Below are positions 39,812 through 44,581 of a DNA stretch of 44,581 bases, in pieces. How positions within the stretch are numbered: position 1 is the stretch's first letter; each line of letters starts with the position of its first letter. The translations under genes and the position numbers were made by a program. The DNA comes from DASPPK01 sp964399235 (lineage in GTDB: Archaea > Thermoproteota > Bathyarchaeia > Bathyarchaeales > Bathycorpusculaceae), in NCBI GenBank assembly GCA_964399235.1, contig CAYNQC010000004.1:1-44581 (forward strand). Reading direction: 5' to 3'. Below the pieces are notes generated by a model. The model worked only from the letters and a program-made list of their open reading frames with translations, had not been told where the DNA came from and made no database searches.

Positions 39812-39914
39812 CCAGCAGCTGCCACATATTCAAGATTTGTATTTCAGATCAAAATCCATGATTGAATAGTCTTATTAGCGCACAGACTACTAGGAAAAAC
39901 CCAAGGCGATCAGT

Positions 39915-40334
39915 ATGGATCCTAAAGAACAACCTGCTCAGCAAAGCCCATCCAACGAACAGCAAGAATGGATAGAGGAAAACTGGGAAGAGCAACATGC
40001 CGAACAAGAGCAAGCTCAGGAAGAGAAGACAACAACGAGACTGAAGCCCGAACCAAGAAAAGGCCCAAGCATGTTGTATTTTGGACCAAAACATGAAGCT
40101 GACAGAGCCATTTTCGTCAACGGTCTCTCCGTAGGTTTAGGGATCGGATGTATCGTGACTTTCATCGTGATGTGGATTGCAGTCTTCTTCACTCCGCAAT
40201 TACCAGCAGGAGCAACCTACCAAGACTTGCTGTCAATATTCATTTATCCACTAATCTACCTACTCGCAACGGGACTAATCACTTTGACAGCAGGCATAGT
40301 GAGAGAATACTATACAGCCAAATTCAAAACCTGA
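39915..40334 (+). CDS. Membrane protein with Gln/Glu-rich N-terminus, hypothetical
   Basis: A 139-aa protein: residues 1-40 are Gln/Glu/Pro-rich and hydrophilic, 60-75 basic/charged, followed by two membrane helices (about 69-91 and 104-130) and a short C-terminal tail. The N-terminus is predicted on the cytoplasmic side. No family recognised. ATG start; a run of six T at 40352-40357 follows the stop. Confidence 0.65.
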   Translation: MDPKEQPAQQSPSNEQQEWIEENWEEQHAEQEQAQEEKTTTRLKPEPRKGPSMLYFGPKHEADRAIFVNGLSVGLGIGCIVTFIVMWIAVFFTPQLPAGATYQDLLSIFIYPLIYLLATGLITLTAGIVREYYTAKFKT

Positions 40335-40351
40335 GAAATCACCAAATTCCT

Positions 40352-40357
40352 TTTTTC
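40352..40357 (+). terminator. T run after the membrane protein gene
   Basis: Six consecutive T about 18 bases after the stop fit an archaeal terminator. Confidence 0.3.
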
Positions 40358-40412
40358 AACCCTGACGAATTGTTTTAATAGACGACAGTTTGAGACTATG
40401 TCTGTGGAATGA

Positions 40413-41045
40413 ATGGCTTCTGGGCTGAAACAGACTCTTGAAAAACTTGCGAAAGAAAAGGCTCCAGGACCAAACACGTCGTTTTCCACGTTTCATTTCT
40501 TGCTCGCACTTGAACTGATCGCGGAGCAAGCGCTAGGACGAAACAAACTGGCAGAAAAATTAGGAATCGGAGAAGGCGCAACACGCACTCTGATAGGAAG
40601 ACTGAAGGACCAGAATCTGATTTTGGTTTCGAAACCAGGATGTTCTCATACGCAGAAAGGGCTCAAGCTCCTCAGCGAGTACCAATCCAGAATCAAAAAA
40701 GTCAGCATCGAAAGCAATGAACTTACCTTTTCGGATTATAGTTTCGCTGTCTTAGTCAGAAACAGCGGAGAAAGAGTCAAGACTGGAATAGAACAACGCG
40801 ACGCGGCGGTAATGGCTGGGGCTAAAGGCGCAACAACGATGATCATGCGACATGGGCATTTGATCTTCCCTACGGTTGACCGACATGTTGAAAAGGATTT
40901 CCCAAGAGCCTCTTGCCAGATAATGCAGCTGCTTGGACCACGCGAAAATGACACCGTGATAGTCGTGAGCTCTGACACGTCGTCGAAGGCCGAGCACGGC
41001 GTTTTGGCGGCTGCGTGGACGCTTCTGGACTGCAACTGGCGATAA
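40413..41045 (+). CDS. HTH protein with DUF4443 domain
   Basis: A 210-aa archaeal protein with an N-terminal winged helix (about 27-85; GRNKLAEKLGIGEGATRTLIGRLKDQNLI) and a DUF4443 domain (RNSGERVKTGIEQRDAAVMAGAKGATTMIM, 115-145). It is probably a transcriptional regulator; ligand and targets are unknown. ATG start. Convergent with the GPN GTPase, 13 bases apart. Confidence 0.82.
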   Translation: MASGLKQTLEKLAKEKAPGPNTSFSTFHFLLALELIAEQALGRNKLAEKLGIGEGATRTLIGRLKDQNLILVSKPGCSHTQKGLKLLSEYQSRIKKVSIESNELTFSDYSFAVLVRNSGERVKTGIEQRDAAVMAGAKGATTMIMRHGHLIFPTVDRHVEKDFPRASCQIMQLLGPRENDTVIVVSSDTSSKAEHGVLAAAWTLLDCNWR

Positions 41046-41058
41046 GTGCATTGGACGT

Positions 41059-41820
41059 TTAGAAGGTGTATTTGTCGCCTTCTGCAAGTACGCGTTCTAT
41101 GGCTATGTTGAAATTTATAATTCCATCGTTTGTTTTGGCCGAAACAGGAATTAGCGGAGACTGCAAGCCAAGTTTATAGATTGCCTCCATCATGTTTCTG
41201 CTGAACAACCGTTTTGTTCCATCAAGTTTCTGGTCAATCGCGGTTGAAAGAGCGGTCTTGCTTGCCGACCAATCGATAATTCTGTCAACCTCTTCTTTCG
41301 GAAGAAGATCGCATTTCGAGAGCAAGTGCACTTGGGGAAGCATGAAACGATTAAGCACTGCGCATGATAGAAAAAGATTGGACACATAGTTGAGCGGATT
41401 GACCGAGAAAACAGCGTCATAAAGATAGACTATGGCTTTAGGCTCCTTCGTGAGCTCATTGGCGATATAAGGCCCGCTTGCTCTGAACGCGAACAGTTCC
41501 ATCTGTCCCGACGTGTCGACAAGGACGATGTCCGTTTGCAGCTCTTCAATCTCCTTCGTGATTTCCTCAATCTGATCAGCCACCAAGTCTGCAGCCATCA
41601 CCAACGCGCCGTTTGGACCCAGATGGTACCGTTCCATCAAATCGGCGATATCAACGTAGTCTCGAACGTCGACTTCTGGCGAGTACGGAAGATCGGAAAC
41701 GCCAGGATCCAAATTTATGGTTGCAACATCCTGCTTGGACATTTGGAGCCATTTGCCAAATGCCGCTGTGAGCCGAGATTTACCGGATCCCGCTGTTCCT
41801 ATTATGAAAACAATGAACAT
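41059..41820 (-). CDS. GPN-loop GTPase
   Basis: A 253-aa GTPase with P-loop GTAGSGKS (8-15), switch NLDPG (36-40), the GPN insertion (68-70) and DTSGQ, LLSKCDLLP and VSAKTNDG. Eukaryotic relatives (Npa3/GPN1) help assemble RNA polymerase II; archaeal ones are dimers of uncertain role. The usual DTPGQ is DTSGQ here. ATG start. Its proximity to the DUF4443 gene is convergent, not operonic. Confidence 0.93.
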   Translation of the reverse strand: MFIVFIIGTAGSGKSRLTAAFGKWLQMSKQDVATINLDPGVSDLPYSPEVDVRDYVDIADLMERYHLGPNGALVMAADLVADQIEEITKEIEELQTDIVLVDTSGQMELFAFRASGPYIANELTKEPKAIVYLYDAVFSVNPLNYVSNLFLSCAVLNRFMLPQVHLLSKCDLLPKEEVDRIIDWSASKTALSTAIDQKLDGTKRLFSRNMMEAIYKLGLQSPLIPVSAKTNDGIINFNIAIERVLAEGDKYTF

Positions 41821-41943
41821 ACTTCACTTGTGCACTCCTGTTCGGCTAAACGTTGTCTAGACACTCAGACTTTCATTCTTAAGTAAAAGACTTTTCTGCT
41901 TGAAGCATGTTGCCATAGGCTCGCTTCAGCTAAGGAAGTATTT

Positions 41944-42729
41944 TCATAACTCGACAAATGTCTTCTGCCGATGACTGAACGTGCATATTCGATTGTATCC
42001 GGCTTTCCTGGCAAATCGAACGGCCTCATCGAGATTCAGCCCGAGGTCTTTTGGTGAATGCGCATCTGAACCCAAAGTTACCGGAACATTGTGGGCGTGC
42101 AATGCCTTCAGAAACTGTAAATTCGGATAAATCTCACAGCAGGGTCTGATCAATCCTTTTGGATTTATTTCTGCACAAATCTCTGCTCTCGCAAGTGCCT
42201 CTGCCGTTTCTTCGTACACTTCTGTGAGATCATTGTCCGGTCTGAAACCAAAGATCTTTATGAGATCCGGATGTCCAAGAATATCGAACAATCGTTGATC
42301 ACACAGGTCTCGAACAAGCCTGAAATAATCGTCGTATACTTGAGAAAGGTTTCTCTTCGAATATTCTTGGTTGGTTGAAGGTTCATCAATGATCCAACCG
42401 TCAATCACGTGAACCGAGCCTATGACGTAGTCGAAGGGGTATTTTTGGATGAATTTTCTTATCTCTCCAACCTTGTCACGAAAGAAATCTATCTCTATTC
42501 CCAGCTTGATCGGGATTTCAGATTTTTCTTTGAGCCCCATGAATTCATCGACATAAGTCGGCATCTCCCGCACGAGGGAGTCTGAACGGTCATACAGGTG
42601 TTTCAACAGTATGTGGTCTGAAAAACCTATCTCACCAATCTTCTTTTCCTTTGCTACCGCTATGTATTCCTGCATGGTACCTTCCGCATCCGAGGAGAAA
42701 GCAGTGTGGATATGATAGTCGATGATCAT
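41944..42729 (-). CDS. PHP-domain phosphoesterase, histidinol-phosphatase-like
   Basis: A 261-aa PHP protein with DYHIHTAFSSDAEG at the start (H6, H8), GFSDHIL, GIEIDFF, IGSVHVIDG, ILGHPDLIKIFG and LGSDAHSPKDLG, a full trinuclear metal set. It fits class III histidinol-phosphate phosphatase (HisK/HisJ), but related phosphatases and nucleases share the fold. ATG start overlaps the CinA-like gene stop (ATGA), so the two are translationally coupled. Confidence 0.85.
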   Translation of the reverse strand: MIIDYHIHTAFSSDAEGTMQEYIAVAKEKKIGEIGFSDHILLKHLYDRSDSLVREMPTYVDEFMGLKEKSEIPIKLGIEIDFFRDKVGEIRKFIQKYPFDYVIGSVHVIDGWIIDEPSTNQEYSKRNLSQVYDDYFRLVRDLCDQRLFDILGHPDLIKIFGFRPDNDLTEVYEETAEALARAEICAEINPKGLIRPCCEIYPNLQFLKALHAHNVPVTLGSDAHSPKDLGLNLDEAVRFARKAGYNRICTFSHRQKTFVEL

Positions 42730-43574
42730 TTTTCCGTACCGGCTTCAGCAGAACTAACCTCTCCGCCGTTGCTTCGAACGAGTTCTGACAACTGCAAAAT
42801 GGCTTTTTCCAAGCATGTTTTCCCGGTATTTGGATTTTCGCTGGTTGTTGAGAAGTGAAGCTCTATGTGCGATTTTTTCCCTTCAACTTGCGCACGAGAC
42901 TTCACATAAACATGTGATTTGACATAGACAAGAGGATTATCATGCATTGTTCTGTCGATCAACGGGGCTAGACTCGACTCCATTATTCCCTCAACATAGA
43001 GGCTCGCCTCGTAGAAGGCTGATCCGCCCGTCGCCCCCTTGAGCAAAGGAGCAACAGAGCCGTCAAAGATTGCTTCCATTTCAGGAGGAACACCTGGAAG
43101 AGCTATCACCGTTGTCTTACCTACTTCTGCCAGCATTCCTGGCGCAGTGCCAACAGGATTATTCAGTGGCTTTCCACCCTTTGGAAACGTTGCCATTTTG
43201 ACCCTCGAAGGAGTCAATTCAACCTTGTCGATTCTTCCTTCTCTTACGAGTGCTTCATACTTGCTTCTTACCAATTCGAGAGCTTTTTCATTGACTTCAA
43301 ATTCCTTAGCGAGTCCTTTCGCGATTCCCTCCAGAGTCTTGTCATCGAAGGTAGGACCAAGTCCACCTGTTGTTATTATGAAACGCGGTTTTCTACTCAA
43401 GGCTTCGCGTATTGAGCAGGCGATTTCATCAACGTCATCACTGACCACGGCAATTCGGCGCACATTTGCTCCGAGGGCAGTGGTCCGCCCTGCTATCCAA
43501 TGTGAGTTTGTGTTCAACGTTTTTCCGATCAACAGTTCGTTGCCGACACAGATTATTTCCACTTCTACCTTCAT
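42726..43574 (-). CDS. CinA-like molybdopterin-binding/NMN-related protein
   Basis: A 282-aa protein of the archaeal CinA-like family with the MoCF domain: VGNELLIGKTLNTNSHWIAG and TGGLGPTFDDKTLEGIAKGLA, then GTAPGMLAEV and ALPGVPPEMEAIF. Bacterial CinA also has a C-terminal NMN amidohydrolase domain, which is absent; the C-terminal 90 residues are a smaller fold. Function is uncertain. ATG at 43574 (GGGGAA upstream) is preferred over TTG at 43580. Confidence 0.85.
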   Translation of the reverse strand: MKVEVEIICVGNELLIGKTLNTNSHWIAGRTTALGANVRRIAVVSDDVDEIACSIREALSRKPRFIITTGGLGPTFDDKTLEGIAKGLAKEFEVNEKALELVRSKYEALVREGRIDKVELTPSRVKMATFPKGGKPLNNPVGTAPGMLAEVGKTTVIALPGVPPEMEAIFDGSVAPLLKGATGGSAFYEASLYVEGIMESSLAPLIDRTMHDNPLVYVKSHVYVKSRAQVEGKKSHIELHFSTTSENPNTGKTCLEKAILQLSELVRSNGGEVSSAEAGTEK

Positions 43575-43663
43575 TGCCAATTCCCCGTTCGACGGTTACT
43601 CAAAATCCGTTCGTTCTTTTATGCTGTTTGCTAAATTTCGTCCTGTAAAGCTGAGGAAGCGTT

Positions 43664-43870
43664 TCACTTTTTCTTGCTCAAATACCATTTTAAGTATTCT
43701 TTCTTCTGCTTCTGACGCGCATCTTCCTCAGTCTCGACGTTAGGTCTGAGTTTTTCCCTCAGCTCCATCAGTTCCTGCTGCGTCACAGACAGACCGCAAC
43801 TCTTGCACACGTAATGCTTCGTGGCCAGCATGTACTGCATTTCGCCGCCACATTCGGGACAATAGGGCAT
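43664..43870 (-). CDS. Small zinc-ribbon protein
   Basis: A 68-aa archaeal protein with a zinc ribbon (C4, C7, C22, C25; PYCPECGG and VCKSCGLS) and a basic, coiled C-terminal helix ending KKK. Probably a nucleic-acid- or translation-related adaptor; no function known. ATG at 43870 is preferred; an ATG two codons earlier (43876) is possible. It lies 89 bases upstream of the CinA-like gene and may be cotranscribed. Confidence 0.8.
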   Translation of the reverse strand: MPYCPECGGEMQYMLATKHYVCKSCGLSVTQQELMELREKLRPNVETEEDARQKQKKEYLKWYLSKKK

Positions 43871-43943
43871 TTTCAACCACTGTTTCTGCCTCTATGAGTA
43901 AAATCAGTTTGAGAAATAGCTTTCGCTTCGGTGAGATTGAGCC

Positions 43944-44581
43944 TTATGTTATGAAATTCACCAGTCCTGCCTCTTTGGCTAAACTGACGGCCCTTCCCAT
44001 CTCCGCATTCGTTAACCTTCTACGTAGCTCTGGAACATCACAGGCTTGCCATTCAGGACGATATTGGAACATGATGTTCACCCTTGTTTCAACACCCAGA
44101 GTTTTGGCGATCCAGTCCAGAGTTGGTTTTGTGCAGCACTCGAGATGATTCGGCAAGACGAGAACACGGATGATAATTTCACCGTATCTCTTGGCTTCAA
44201 CATGATTGCCAGTACATACTTTCCAATAACTAGGTGCGTCAGAGATGTTCTCAGCACACTTTCCTGGACCATATTTGAAATCCAAAAGATAGACATCCGC
44301 AAAACCGGCCAAGAGGCTAGCTGTTTCCGGGCTGTAGTACGTGTTTGAGTTCCAGACAACTGGAACATTGATCTCAACTTGTCTAAACGTCTTGAGCCAC
44401 TGTTCAAGCCACGACGTAGGTTCGCCACCGACAAGATTAATATTCCTGCATCCGTTCGCGCGCAATTTCGCGGCTTCCAAAGCCAATTCCTCTGGCTCAT
44501 AGACTTGCCCTGTTTCTTTCCACTGCGAGATGGTCCAGTTTTGACAGTGTTTGCAACGCATCGTACAGCCCATTGTGAAAA
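43944..44581 (-). CDS. Radical SAM protein, partial
   Basis: The 5' end lies beyond the window; the visible 211 codons start with the iron-sulfur motif CTMRCKHC (C-x3-C-x2-C) and continue to NLVGGEPTSWL, VWNSNTYYSPE and FADVYLLDFKYG, ending in a normal stop. It resembles pyruvate formate-lyase activase-like radical SAM proteins (COG1313). The true substrate is unknown. The ATG at 44573 is internal, because the family has residues before the cysteine motif. Confidence 0.85.
   Translation of the reverse strand, partial: FTMGCTMRCKHCQNWTISQWKETGQVYEPEELALEAAKLRANGCRNINLVGGEPTSWLEQWLKTFRQVEINVPVVWNSNTYYSPETASLLAGFADVYLLDFKYGPGKCAENISDAPSYWKVCTGNHVEAKRYGEIIIRVLVLPNHLECCTKPTLDWIAKTLGVETRVNIMFQYRPEWQACDVPELRRRLTNAEMGRAVSLAKEAGLVNFIT

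Noticed and set aside
1..44581. tRNA, rRNA, CRISPR or mobile element
   Set aside because: I looked for GGTTCGA-type T-loops, direct-repeat arrays and transposase or integrase domains and found none; a covariance search would be needed to exclude intron-containing tRNAs.

Overview
The window reads as a gene-dense stretch of an archaeal chromosome, most like an uncultured member of the TACK side (Bathyarchaeia/MCG-like; this placement is inference). It carries archaeal information-processing genes: RNA polymerase subunit K, ribosomal protein eS26 (usual in TACK and Asgard archaea, generally missing from Euryarchaeota), aEF-1beta with its zinc-ribbon neighbour, FEN1, a CDC48-type AAA ATPase, group II thermosome, Trm5, TruD, Pth2 and a GPN-loop GTPase. 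It also has archaeal lipid enzymes (a geranylgeranyl-reductase-type flavoprotein and a CDP-alcohol phosphotransferase). Starts are often TTG, and TATA-like boxes lie about 25-45 bases before many of them. I see no rRNA, tRNA, CRISPR array, insertion sequence or integrase; this is ordinary core chromosome with a few lineage-specific islands.

Layout. 1-5.1 kb: threonine synthase, thermosome, rpoK (apparently with an ACG start), then a Mut7-C RNase-like protein and dihydroorotase on the minus strand. 5.1-9.0 kb: small membrane protein, FAD oxidoreductase, and a minus-strand run of three CBS proteins holding ten CBS repeats. 9.0-15.2 kb: micro-ORF, eS26, CDP-alcohol phosphotransferase, DUF1805 protein, family-4 uracil-DNA glycosylase, XRE regulator, DMT transporter, B3/4 protein, HxlR-like regulator and OMP decarboxylase. 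15.2-18.2 kb: ribbon-helix-helix protein, unknown small proteins, GMP synthase ATPPase with an insertion, and a possible arcadin-1-like protein. 18.2-22 kb: acylphosphatase, a coiled-coil protein, and a tight rtcA-methyltransferase-trm5 operon. 22-26.9 kb: DUF371 and an HTH/S-layer/EF-hand fusion, glmS, unknown small proteins and a winged-helix protein. 26.9-36.3 kb: pcm, trpB2, fen1, zinc ribbon-aEF1beta, cdc48, wHTH-like protein, geranylgeranyl reductase, pth2 and truD. 36.3-44.6 kb: an HTH-CBS regulator divergent from S-adenosylmethionine synthetase, a decayed EF-hand-like ORF, M29 peptidase, small proteins, DUF4443 regulator, GPN GTPase, PHP phosphoesterase, CinA-like protein, zinc-ribbon protein and a radical SAM protein cut by the window end.

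Working together: pyrC and pyrF belong to UMP synthesis and guaAB to GMP synthesis. trm5, truD, rtcA, pth2, eS26 and aEF-1beta serve RNA and translation. glmS supplies amino sugars, and it lies divergently beside the S-layer-like regulator, which suggests (inference) a cell-surface link. The HTH-CBS regulator shares a 96-bp intergenic region with the SAM synthetase gene; a perfect inverted repeat lies between the regulator's own TATA box and start, which fits a ligand-sensing autoregulated switch. The points most worth a second look are the rpoK start, the HTH/S-layer/EF-hand fusion, the HTH-CBS/SAM synthetase pair, the enlarged GMP synthase, the arcadin-1-like protein and the unexplained small-protein clusters.
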